From contig OY783221.1 of the NCBI GenBank assembly GCA_963678705.1, forward strand, positions 3,596,001 through 3,660,000: a stretch of 64,000 nt of DNA, read 5' to 3'. The notes under the pieces are model-generated. The model ran no database searches, was not told the DNA's origin, and was given only the letters and a program-made list of their open reading frames with translations. Origin of the DNA: Panorpa germanica (taxonomy: Eukaryota; Arthropoda; Insecta; Mecoptera; Panorpidae). Shown here in pieces: positions 1-11,267 of the stretch (positions are counted from its first letter, which is position 1; each line of letters begins with the position of its first letter). A program made the position numbers and the translations under genes.

Positions 1-252
1 AAACTTAGACTAGATAGAATGTAATTTGAAATTTTGTCCACCTGAAGCTTTATACGTGTATATTCGTATAGCGAAAAGTATTTAATTAAACACACGACTA
101 AAACAAAAATGTTTTTAAATGAAAAATTAAAATGAAAGTTTTTTTGATTTATTATTATTTTTTTTTTTTAAATATATTTTTTAAATCTGTTTATATAAAA
201 TATGAATATGTTATTTTTTCTATTAAAAGTGCAAAAAGCTTATAAAAGATTT

Positions 253-260
253 TGACGTCA
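253..260. promoter_or_regulatory. consensus CRE-type bZIP site TGACGTCA
   Basis: A perfect TGACGTCA palindrome lies just downstream of a TATAAAA string (about 241). TGACGTCA is the consensus for CREB/ATF bZIP factors. No transcript start or exon can be seen beside it, so function is inferred only from the motif. A second perfect site lies at 758-765. My rough expectation at this composition is about 0.5 such site in 64 kb. Confidence 0.25.
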
Positions 261-757
261 TTCTGTTTTGAAACCACTGAAAATGATTAATGAAAACTGT
301 GAAAAACCTTCCTCAAAATGAATCAAAAACATAAAACATATTGTAATAAATATAGTCAACAAGATAAATGATATGTGTTTGGAAATAGGAGGCGAAGGGT
401 TCAAAGTAATAAACTGGTTCGCTGATTAACCCTTTGCAGGAAACTAGAGGCTAAAGACTTGTATAATGGGATCATTTTTTTTTATATATATTATATAAAT
501 TCGTAGCCCATATAAAGATATTAAATTTAAAGCAAGCTTTTTTATAATTGCTCAGCGTTTTTGTATAAAAATATATGTAGAAAATTTCAATATATTTTTT
601 TAATTATTCAAATGTCGAATAAACTCGCAAAGTCTGTCACACTGTGGTCGCTTTAGTGATAAAATAGTGTCTATGTTGACTGTTGTTTGATTCATATGCC
701 GCCAGAGATGAACAATGTCCACGTTGACACCTACGGATGTGTGGTAGGAAGCAGGTA

Positions 758-765
758 TGACGTCA
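758..765. promoter_or_regulatory. consensus CRE-type site next to an ATGGCCGC string
   Basis: A perfect TGACGTCA is followed within about 6 bases by AAAATGGCCGC, which resembles the GCCAT-core sites bound by Pleiohomeotic/YY1 proteins. The surrounding 690-790 stretch is visibly less AT-rich than its neighbours. This could be a small regulatory element; no gene is visible nearby. Confidence 0.25.
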
Positions 766-2965
766 ACAAAATGGCCGCTGACATTTGATGAACATACTGC
801 ATGTCTAAATAAACAACAATCAATTGTAATTTACCTATTTCTAACAAAATACTCGCAATTAAACATTAATATTAATTTAGTATAAATCTGGATCGAATAT
901 TGAATGGATAATGTTAAACAAATAACGCTGCAACACAATTTTACATGAAAAGTAGAAAATGAATCTTGGAGTTACCTTATGACAGGCTAGCATATGTGAA
1001 CATTGTACTGCAAGACAAGCGCGTTTAAACATACATGCATTGATGTTATATGTATACTGGAATGCAAGAATGCACATGGAGCAAACGGTTTACTATAAAA
1101 AAACCTAGTTAAGTACTTGTTTGTAGTATTATCCGTAGTTTAATTTGTACTACTCGTTTTAATAGCGTACTATCATTGTTAGATTCAGAATCATCCATTA
1201 AATGCTTATCAAACCATCTTAACAAACTGCACGTGCATGTTTAATGCCTTTCAAGTAGATAAACTATAAAACACGTGTATATAACAAACTCATTAGCATA
1301 ATATGTTTTCTGATGAATAATTTTAATTTAATTAAGTATCTGATATCTCTAAATGCGAATCTAAATCTCTATAAGTGCAGATTTGTCATACTCTGAATTG
1401 TACTATAAAGATGGAAGAGGAAATATAAAAAGATGAATTCCCAAAGAGAATAAATCCGGATATTAAAAATTCCGTCTGCGCGTTCCGTCTTTGAAAGAGA
1501 CAAAAAATGCTTTGTTGATTTACCGTGAATTAAATGACATTTTCAACTACATATTTTATACATCAGACTGTAGTTTTTAACATTCGTGTAGTTAATGTTT
1601 GTAAATTAATTTAACTGCGCGAGATGACTATAATTTTTAGAATTTTTTGTAGCAGGAGTAATGCATCATTTAAAAGCAACATCAGATTCAGTGCACCGAT
1701 GCTAATTTTAATTAATTATATTTTTATAAAAGTTTAATATATAATATGTAATATTCTAATGATAATTAATCCTCCGCGACAGTATCAAAATTGCTCTAAA
1801 AGTTGTAGTCACTATCAGTCTTTAATTTGATTTGTTTTTAAAATATACTCATTTTTATATTTCATTTTTGTTGAGAATCGACTACATATAAACTACGTCT
1901 GCAGTTTTGATTTTGCTACAATTATAAAATTATTCAAAGTTTCTCGTTTATTTTATATGCTAGTGTTATGTTATGTTAATCAAATGTAGCTTGTAAATGT
2001 CTTATAGGGAAAATAAATGCATTTATAACGTGTCACGTGGTTTATAGTTAACTGTTCCTTTATAAATAACTACTATCTCTTATTATAATGCATTCTCCTT
2101 TCTTTTTGCAATACACACCATCGAACTAGTAACAACTTGGTCTTCACCGAGTGCACAGCTCTAATTAATAGTCACAATTCAGAGGCCTTTGGTGCAACAA
2201 CTATTTATTCTCTATCTGATAGTAGTCGAGTTTAAAATTTAAGTCAACCACCACCATAATCGTTATTTATAATCATTTTATATTATATATTAACTATGTT
2301 AAACTTAGAAACCAACGTGATTATTTTAAACGAGATCTTATTCACTAACTACTTAGGTGTGATTTGTTATAATCCTTGGTTAATAGTTTTGTATTTAATT
2401 TTGGTTCGAGTCGAATATAACTGAAGTTTAACAACCAAAATACCAGGGTTAAATTTTTTGTCTGTTAACTGTGGTTGGTCTTTGACAAAGCTACAATTGT
2501 GAAAAACATTTTTTAGGTTAACGTCAAAACTTCAGTTTTACTGGCTATTGGAAAATGAGCCCCAAAATTTCGCACTCTCTAGTACAATTTTAGAAAGAAT
2601 ATATTATACTATTTTCTTACCAAGCTTTTTAAAATCACATTAAATACACATTTGTTAAAGTCCGTCCAGACCATTGCAACATCAATATGCGACAATTTTT
2701 GAATGAAACATAAAACATAATTGTTTGTTAGCATTATCACAAAACACATCAGATTAAATTTCTTTTAATTAGTTTTATGGTCTGTAGCAGTAGCAGTCTA
2801 CTTGAACGAGTATGGTTGAATATTGTCAAACGCTATCGTAAAGGGAGTAATATAAGTGTTGACCTATAACATAAATTGAACTGTAGGGACACAAATATAC
2901 GCACTGTTAATCTGGTCCAACAATAGATAACTGCATTAGGGGTTGATAGAACGACATACCGTTTG

Positions 2966-3040
2966 GACACGCTGCTATTGCCACTCACGCGACGTCGACG
3001 TCACCCTTGCGTTGACGTCGATATCCGTGACGAACTGCCC
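2966..3040. promoter_or_regulatory. CpG-dense GACGTC cluster
   Basis: About eleven CpG dinucleotides fall within roughly 70 bases in an otherwise CpG-poor, AT-rich region. It holds a perfect 12-base palindrome GACGTCGACGTC (2991-3002) and a third GACGTC at 3014-3019, with TGACGTCG and GTGACG half-sites. GACGTC is the core of CREB/ATF-type bZIP sites, so an enhancer or promoter-proximal element is possible. No adjacent exon or TATA-plus-start arrangement was found, so the role is conjecture. Confidence 0.3.
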
Positions 3041-4549
3041 CACTAGTATTTAGTGACTTGCTGATTCACATTATATTCAGTACTTAACAAAGTAGTTGCC
3101 AAACATTTACTAAACATTCGGGAATATGTTTCTATTGTAAAACAAACATTCTTGTCGTGGTCAAAGTAGTAAACAAATTATACTAATACTTAAATTTCCG
3201 TTTGTAACTTTTTTATAACTCCTGTTAACATTAAACGATTCTTTAAAGACATATATTATATAAATTAGTACTCTTTTTATTTTGTAATTTATTTAAGGGC
3301 AATAATAAGCTTTAGGTAAACTTTATGTGCCTAATTTTTTCAAGAACAGTCCTTTTAATGTTAAAAGATGTCTTAAATAGTTAGTTGTCTTAGTCATGTA
3401 AGTTTTATCGTATCTTATTTTAAAAATTATGCCCTATATTCTAACAATTAACAATTCTTTTTAATAGAAAACGTCATTAGTTTTGATTCGCTTATCTAAT
3501 ATCGATAAGATTTATTTTTCAACCTTATCACCAAACTATAAAAGAATTATGATCGACAAATACAGTTGAAAACGTCGTAAAAAAGTAAAGAATAAATATT
3601 ATTTTTGCTTATAACTTTTTTCTGATTAAAGGTACAACAAAAAGTTAGTAATTAAAGTTATAGATAATATAATCATCTACAAAAGAGCTCTATACAACAT
3701 TTCATGGAAGCTACAGTTTTTAAGATAATCAAAAGAAACTGATTACACAATTATTTTCGAGAAAGCAGTACCGCCACTTTCTAATGTCTTTCTAATTTCT
3801 TTCAAACTCTAATTTAAATCAAGGTCTTATGCACCTACATAAAATCCTACCCAAAATGCACGGTTCCATGTCAGATCTACTGTACTATCCAGTTTGGTTC
3901 ACTTCGTTTCGGCTTTGCTATACAGTTCGTTCTATTGTTCCGCGTGTTATCATCCATACGAGTATAAATCAAAATTACGCTTGAGCACATTGACGTACAT
4001 CGATAAATTATCAAAAGTATTATTTCATAGGAATGATTTATTTTGTTGGTAATATCGGTCGGTGTTAGCTGTGTTGATGTTGACCGTATTCATTATACGA
4101 TAGATTGTTTTTGTTGCAAAATAAACAGGAATTAGTGGTTCATCAAATATAATTCTGTGTGAAAATAACTCGGAAGCAATTTACTAAGCGGATGTTACAC
4201 TTTTAGACCGTTTTGATTAATTTTTTTGTGTTAGAATAGTGATTTTCAATCTGTTTTATCTCACGATATAGTAAACCAGGAGTTTAGAAACTGGCAATAA
4301 GGATAGATGCATTAACATGTTATATAAATATTGTATATCCATAAAAGTAGTACATTGGATGGAAATTTGACGATTATGGAGGCCACTGTTGTGAAGAAAT
4401 ACGTTTGTGAAACGCCACTCGAAGTGTTGCAAATTTCATGTTGTTAATAGCGCGCTTATATTTTGACAAGCGTTCGTCTGTCAAGTTGTTTCCCAGCCTC
4501 CAAAAACATATCGTTCAACATCGTACTTGAAAATAAATATTCCAAACAG
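3041..4549. other. non-coding DNA, nothing recognised
   Basis: No open frame, repeat shared with the rest of the window, or RNA-like fold was recognised here. Confidence 0.55.
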
Positions 4550-4640
4550 AATTTCTATAAAATTGTACTATATATTGAGACAAGTTGGCTATTAAGATCC
4601 CAAATGTCCAATTATTTTTTATACAGAAGTTATTAACATT
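4550..4640 (+). repeat. interspersed repeat D, copy 1
   Basis: This stretch of about 90 bases starts AATTTCTATAAAA, then TGTACTATATATTGA, a TTGGCTA segment and CAAATGTCCAATTA. It matches 27321-27413 (reverse strand), 43859-43950 and the truncated 45727-45748. All copies begin at the same AATTTCTATAAAA boundary, which argues for a real element end. No terminal inverted repeats or target-site duplications were identified, so the class is unknown. Confidence 0.6.
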
Positions 4641-6049
4641 TAAAATAGTTTACTCTTTAATTATTATTTACTTAATTAATAATTTGTGTGTCTCAATTTT
4701 AATTAATTTGTGAATTCTATGAATTGTCATCTCTATTATACAACATATTACTAGTTACAGATGTCTATAGCAACACATACAGTGTTGATATTACATAGAC
4801 TATATTCTAATTTCTAGACTTATTCTACTGACTTCAATATAACCTTACTGGCGTCAAAAATAAGGCTAAAGAAGCGGTAAAACAAAAATCATTTTTTAAT
4901 AGATATATTTTCGTCAATTTTTGGGTATATACGAAAATAAAAACGGCTATACAAATTTATTTACCTATATTTCAATAATTTAAATAAACATCCCTAAAAA
5001 CGACCCCATTTACCCCGTATTTTTCCAGAATGATGTCAGCGTTGTCACTGTATTTGCGCTGTATTACAACCAGAATATTACCAGTATAACAACGCAATTT
5101 ATGACCTACATTTTGTACGTCACTGGTTGAAACAACAAGGCTTTCTACATTCATAATATATGAACAACAGTGTCGTAGTGTCAAGCGTGAGTGAAGGGGC
5201 TGACGAAGTGAACTACTAAATAGAGGGTGGATTAGTTGCAAGGATGGGGTTGGGGGATATACACGTGACATGATTTATAAATAGAAATAGACGAAGTTGA
5301 GGGAGGGTTAAATGTTTTATTGTTTAACCTTTATCGTTTTGATATCAAAACGTGGGTGTAAATCTAATATTATTTTTTAAGGGTCGTTGTATTGTATTAT
5401 ATATTGTACACGTGATTAGAAAAATACTAATTATAGCGCACACTCCACAACGCCATGTGGAGTTCACCGAACTTTTATTTTGTGTAATGCTATGTTATAA
5501 AGATGACTAGCAGAGATTAGGGGTTTATGTTTTGGTAGCTCAAAGAGTCGTGCATGCACGAGTGTTGTTCACATGTCAAAATATTTGATTTTTACTTTGC
5601 ACATTTTAAATGGAGTCATTTTAATACTGTGCTTTTATTCATGTATGGCGCGTGGGCTGTGATTTATGACAGATTCTCATTAATACATGATTTGACTTCT
5701 ATTACATCAGTATCAAGATGTAACTCATCTGATTATATTTTGGAAAATATATTTGCGCCATCCTTTTGACCCACCACAAAACGACGTTTATTTAATGCTT
5801 TTGCAATAATATATGCATATATTGGGTATTGAACTCAAGATGAAGATACTAGAGTCAGACTCCCTTCCATGTTCCCTCACACGCACCTACAATTTGTAAC
5901 CTTGATGCCAGAATTGGGACAACATAGCTGCACCTTGCCAAATTTGTAACACCTACAAATATATATATTTATAACGTGGAGTGTACTTTTATTTAGTTTT
6001 ATAAAGTGCAATTCATTGCTTTGTTTATCTGAAGATGACCTATAGAAGA

Positions 6050-6051
<2 letters not shown>
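4641..6051. other. non-coding DNA, nothing convincing
   Basis: A 99-codon open frame on the minus strand (4972-5271) and a 71-codon one on the plus strand (5554-5769) show no recognisable motif and are of a length expected by chance. G-rich runs near 5222-5262 fall short of a compact G-quadruplex. Confidence 0.5.

Positions 6052-6110
<59 letters not shown>
6052..6110. repeat. (TA)n microsatellite
   Basis: An uninterrupted run of about 29 TA units, palindromic and able to form a cruciform. Confidence 0.97.
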
Positions 6111-6113
<3 letters not shown>

Positions 6114-6571
6114 TAATTTATATATGTATCATTAATTAAAAATATAAACGTAAAACGACATTTGTTAAAACACTTTTAATTAATTTTGTAATAAGAATAA
6201 AACAGGTCCAATAAAATTAATTACTATAGTTGAATTATGCATGTCGCATACCACTACATATAGACATATGTATATATATATACACAACTATAAACTAATA
6301 CCAACAAATATTTCAAACATCCCTCTACATATGGTATGTCCATATATGTCATTTAAATTTATTGCATTTTTGGTTATTTATAAATGAAAATTACTGTTGC
6401 CACACTTATTTAATACAGACATAAAATACAGGGTGGTAATAAAATATATTTGATAAATGTATGCTACTGACATTTTTGTTTCACTTATAATTATTATGGG
6501 TTTAAGGACTTTGTTTTCGGTCTATTTAGTAAATGATATCCGGAACATTTAAACCATATGGCGACTACTTA
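6111..6571. other. AT-rich spacer between two (TA)n tracts
   Basis: About 460 bases of AT-rich DNA without open frames, lying between two TA microsatellites. No further structure was recognised. Confidence 0.5.

Positions 6572-6628
<57 letters not shown>
6572..6628. repeat. (TA)n microsatellite
   Basis: About 28 consecutive TA units grading into CACACATATA. Confidence 0.97.
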
Positions 6629-6638
<10 letters not shown>

Positions 6639-8691
6639 TTTGTTGTGTATATTGCTTGTATGTTTTTACCAAATGTTAATAAAGTAAAACCTAAATAAAT
6701 GAAAATAGTGATATGTATTTTCGGTAGATATAACGCATTTTAACCGGCAAATAATCATCAATTGAAAAAAGTAATTTCTTTAATCAATATTTTCTTTTTA
6801 TGTAATACGATACTACCGCACATATGGCAATACTAATTAAATGTACACGAGTTTCAAAAGTACCAACCGAATACCAATTAAAAACTGAAAATTGTTCAAT
6901 TATTTAAATGCAAATGTAAAATGGAACACAAAATGTAAATAGAACACGTTATTGAATGTAGATATTACAAATATTTGATAAAATAGTTATATTTTATAAG
7001 TACATAGTCGTACTAGTATATAGTAGATGACAATAATTTTCGCTGCGTTTAGCATAGCAGATATATTGATTTGAAGCAGCTGGTATTTAAATATTATTAA
7101 TGTATAAGTACTCTTAAAGACTTAGTAGGACTATTATAGTCCAAGGTAATATACCCTCCAGTTTTAAATTTTCTAAAACGTGCTGCACACTTTACTATTT
7201 TATATAATTTCACTATATAGATTTTTTAAATTAAATCACACTATATAACATATAAATATATAAAGATTAATTTCAGAGTAAACGAAACACAAAAATTTTC
7301 CATCATCTGCAGCTGTCGCCTACATATTTTCCTTATAATTTTAAATAGTTCTAATATCGATTGTTACTATATTTGATATGACCTAAAGTGGAACACTTGA
7401 ACTATACGGGTCTCGTGTATACATATACATAAACCTATATATATACATTTATATTAGTATTAGTTAATTCTTGAGAACAATGCAAAGTGTCACTGACAGA
7501 ATAGTTTATAAAATAGGTTAGTAATTAATTTTGCTGTGCTGTGGTTATCTTTAAAATGAAATCGGTAGACTTCGGATAGAATGGATAACGAATTTTCACT
7601 TAATAATTCTTAATTTCTTAATTCTAAAATATATATGTTATATTTTATCAACTATACCAATAATAATTTGTTAGAACTTAATGTGTATTCAATTGTATTT
7701 GATAGTATTGTTTATTAATAATTATAATAACTGAAACAATCTTTTTTTTTTATTTAGCAGTTGCAATTCTAATTTAAAAAAGTTTGCTTGCATTTGTTTC
7801 ACATGTTTTAGCTTACTAAAAGCTAATTAAAGTATTACATTGCGGTACATTTTTTACTTGAGTTACAGAACTGAGTAATGGCTAATTGCATCTTATTTAA
7901 AATTATAACAGCATTTCATTTGTGTGTGTTTTAAGCATTCATACGTAAGTTACCACAATTAGCCAACTACTGGTCTAAGCTGTCTTGACATTATAGCAAG
8001 CTAGCAAGCATTTTACTGTAATAATATATTGCCCATAAAAAATGCTTCGGTTGCGAAAATACGACGCACATCAAATGTGATAGCTTTTAACCCTTTGCGC
8101 TTCGTTTCAAGATACATAAACCCTATAACCTGAAGAAACTATATATATAATATAAATTATTTCGTCTATTCTATTTGTCTTATGTTCAAAGAATTTTTAG
8201 ACAACTAATTGTACAAGATTAATGATTAAAATATGATTTATATCTATATTAAATCCTTGGTGTAAACACCCATTATTTCAATGGTGGTGACCTCTACAAA
8301 ACATCAACTTCCCCCAACTGCCACCCGTGTCGCTACCCTCTTCATTTCATGTCCCCAACTCGCATACACCTGGTGCCGACATATATGTTGTAATATGCAC
8401 CACACAAACCCTTTGGCTTTAGTCACATACATACATAAACGTACTAGACTAAAGGGCTACTAGGGGTGGAACTACCTTCCCCTTCCTCCACTTTTATCAT
8501 TAGTGGTTTTTACATATGTATACAATACAACAGACGTACGTTTGTCTAATGTTTATATAATTACTCGATTAAATGTAATGAATTTTTATTTTATGGTGAT
8601 TATAGGGATTCGTTCGTTTGATATTGAATGAATCATGAATGATCATTTGTTAATTTGTTGATTGAATTTTTGTCTTTGTTTTATCTTAGAT
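6629..8691. other. non-coding DNA with a small GC-raised patch
   Basis: No gene was recognised. The segment 8281-8500 is noticeably richer in C and G than its surroundings and holds a 60-codon open frame with no known motif. It is noted as a possible conserved non-coding or exonic patch, unsupported otherwise. Confidence 0.45.
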
Positions 8692-9407
8692 TAAGGGGGG
8701 TAAGGTTTCAACTTATTTTTACTTTCATTTTTTTTTATATTATTGTACAACATATTAAGTATATTGTGTAAAAATTTGAAGTCGATTAGAATAAAACTGT
8801 CGGAGATATAGAGTTTTAAGTCTTCACCTCTCTGGTCTACTTTCGTGTTACTTTGAAACTTTTAAATGCGGTTTCTCACACATAGCTTTTTCAGAGTCGG
8901 TGCTCTCTCTAACTCAAAATCTACTGGACCGATTCTTTTGAAATTTTGCACACTTTTTTTTACATAAATTACGAGGTAACGCTATCACGTTTTTTTTAAT
9001 TTTTTAATTTTAACGTATTTTACAATAACAAAGTTTCTGATTTTTTTCATGAAAAATCGATATTTTGACTTTTAAGTGCTGTAAACAATTGAAAAATTAA
9101 TAAAACAAGAAAAACTCGACAACGTTACCTGCAGAAACGTATCAACTAATAAAATCATTTTGGTTTTTCGATTTCAGAAAATCCCGTGATGAGTTATGAG
9201 TGGCACCGCAATGAAACTTTTTTTTGTGAAGTCTGCGAAAGTTCGTTGTCAATGCCTCATTTCTTGCTATTTATTTATGAAAATTTCACAATGTATTCTT
9301 TAAATGTCATTTTATCATGTTCTTATTATAGAAATAATTATATATTAACTGTGTCGTCAAAAAACATTAACGAAAATATGCTTATGTTTTATCATTTTGA
9401 CCTTAAA
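8692..9407 (+). repeat. interspersed repeat A, copy 1 (about 720 bp)
   Basis: This matches 25381-26027 and, inverted, 47848-48387. Shared landmarks in order are: AACATATTAAG, TGAAGTCGATT, AAAACTGTCGGA, TCTTCACCTCTCTGGTCT, CTACTGGACCGATT, TGCAGAAAC, ATCAACTAAT, TTTCAG then AAAATCC, CACCGCAATG, and a terminal GACCTTAAA. The last 230 bases carry an open frame of about 70 codons that is also open in copy 2 but has many replacement changes, and is broken in copy 3. This suggests neutral decay rather than selection on a protein. I could not define terminal repeats, so the class is unknown; the 'ACTGGACCGAT' wording is common in insect non-coding transposon sequence. Confidence 0.75.
8974..9128. repeat. 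nested inverted repeat within repeat A copy 1
   Basis: The left arm starts GGTAACGCTATCACG and the right arm ends CTCGACAACGTTACC, complementary over about 20 bases with a few mismatches. The intervening 110 bases are very AT-rich. The same module is in copy 2 (25623-25746) but is almost absent from copy 3 (about 48099-48118). It is either a MITE nested in repeat A or a palindrome lost from copy 3. Confidence 0.55.
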
Positions 9408-11212
9408 CACCAGTCTGTCTGCACTACAGTTTTCTAGTATTAATTTTGAATTGGTCCCTCTTAACTCAATCATATTAACTACACGTTGCTTAAAACGTGA
9501 GGAAAGTTAACTTATTTCTATAATTAACACCTAAATTAAAGAAACCTATTTATTGCTTGACTGGTACATCCTATAAATCTTTTTTGTATTTATATACAGC
9601 TCGGAAATATAGCGTGTTGTGTTTATAATTAATCCGACTAATTATTTACTAATTTATTGTTTTACAATGTTGATTCTTTATGTCGCAAGGTAGCGCTCCA
9701 CTCCACTGTCTCTCCCTCTTTCTCTCTTTATATATTACCTAATTTACAAGTACATGTATGCTTTTGCGATCACTGAAATGTTTATATAGAAAAACTACTT
9801 ATCCTCATACAGCACATTCTCTTACCCGTTGAGAGATTTGAACAGGTTCGACAGTACTCCACACTAAGGTTGAAGGGTCACCGATGCTTATACCGTAGAC
9901 ATACAGAGATATACACTATAGTTAAAGTCCTTGTTATAATACGCAAGGGTAAGATTAGAGGGGTTTATTTTAGGGAAAAGGTTAAAGATTAGTAATTTCA
10001 TTATAGTGTACTGTAATCTGTATATACCTACTACAACAAAAGGTTATGCTTAGGCGATGCTTATGACAACAATGGGTCGATATAAGGAAGTACAAAGCCC
10101 TTGTATTAGGGACTGTTATGATTTTAGAAGAGGGCTTATAATTGATTTTCTTTTATTTATATATACGAGTATATATTTAATACATATATTTCTTTTATAC
10201 TTACAGATTGCTTATGTTCACATTTTTAAGGGTTTGTTTTCTATTATTATTTACAATTGGGTTGTTTTTTATATCGTATAATTTTCTTAATTACACTTTT
10301 GTGTTTATTTTTTTATTTTTTGTATACGTTAGCTAAGAGTTGGCGCACACTTAAGACAATGCGACCAAATAAGTCTTACTCTAGAACTTCCTCATTTCCC
10401 ATTTCTCAGTTTTTGAGATTGTAATTTTTTATGACTGAATTAACTGAGCATAGCGATTATAATGTGTTATGTATATAGTCTAATGTGTCTTCTTAAAACT
10501 ACACTTGAAATTTGAAAATCGGTTAAATGGTTAAATTGATACACATTTTAAAACATTTTTTTAAAAAATCGGTTTTCTTTTTCTGTTTTTAATTTTTTAA
10601 ATGTGTTTTATTAATTGAATATTAATTAAATCAGATGTATCGCACACCGTTCTCTTGTTTACGAAAAACGAGGAAATTTATGCCTGAGAAAGTCTATTTA
10701 GACCGACCCCGTGGGACCGGATTTATTATCTAGAAAAGTGTGGGTTGCATATTAATCCCATCATGCTTTTGATGCTTTTAAAAAATGAAGTTAAGGGAGA
10801 GTTGTTAGTGTTATCTATGTTTATTTCATGTTCACATATACTGAAGTCTCTACCTTTCTAAGCTGAAGACAACTTTGTGCATCCGCTCTAATGGGTTCTA
10901 ATTATAAATAGCAAATGTGATCTAATCCTTTTCTACTTTATTCAGTAGGTATATACAGTTACGTATTTTTAACATAAAAAAGTTACCATCTTCGTAAGAA
11001 GTACTAAATATATCACTGTCATCTATTTTATTGCTATTAAAATCATAAGATGAACTTTCTGAATTTATAGAATCATAAAATATCTTTTTGATTTATTAGT
11101 TTAGTTTGAATAATTAGTTTAGTTATAAACGTTTAGTCAAATCACGGTTTGAACCTTTTTGTATCTTTAGAATCATAAAAATGAACTCAATGTTTAGTTA
11201 TATACATATATT

Positions 11213-11214
<2 letters not shown>
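9408..11214. other. non-coding DNA with a short pyrimidine tract
   Basis: A CT-rich stretch (about 9697-9730) is the only visible structure. The text near 10510-10530 (GAAAATCGGTTAAATGG) resembles wording found in decayed insect transposons, but no partner copy exists in this window. Confidence 0.45.

Positions 11215-11264
<50 letters not shown>
11215..11264. repeat. (TG)n microsatellite
   Basis: About 25 consecutive TG units, an alternating purine-pyrimidine tract with Z-DNA potential. Confidence 0.97.

Positions 11265-11267
<3 letters not shown>

Larger units (their letters stand above)
1..2965. other. AT-rich non-coding DNA, no gene seen
   Basis: Both strands are broken by frequent stops and no recognisable protein motif was found. 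The only notable sequence is the two TGACGTCA sites listed separately, a weak inverted pair (AACTGAAGTTT near 2419 and its complement near 2528) and E-box-like CACGTG sequences near 2035. Nothing else is supported. Confidence 0.6.

Noticed and set aside
2418..2540. Weak inverted repeat around AACTGAAGTTT
   Set aside because: Only about 11-12 bases pair and the rest of the arms do not align, so an element is not supported.
4972..5271. 99-codon open frame, minus strand
   Set aside because: No motif, no splice or promoter context, length within chance.
5820..5880. Possible tRNA-like/SINE box B (GAGTTCAATACC on the minus strand)
   Set aside because: No box A at a suitable distance and no cloverleaf.
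6052..6628. Repeated array suggestive of CRISPR or satellite
   Set aside because: The only arrays are simple (TA)n tracts; there are no regularly spaced direct repeats with unique spacers anywhere in the window.
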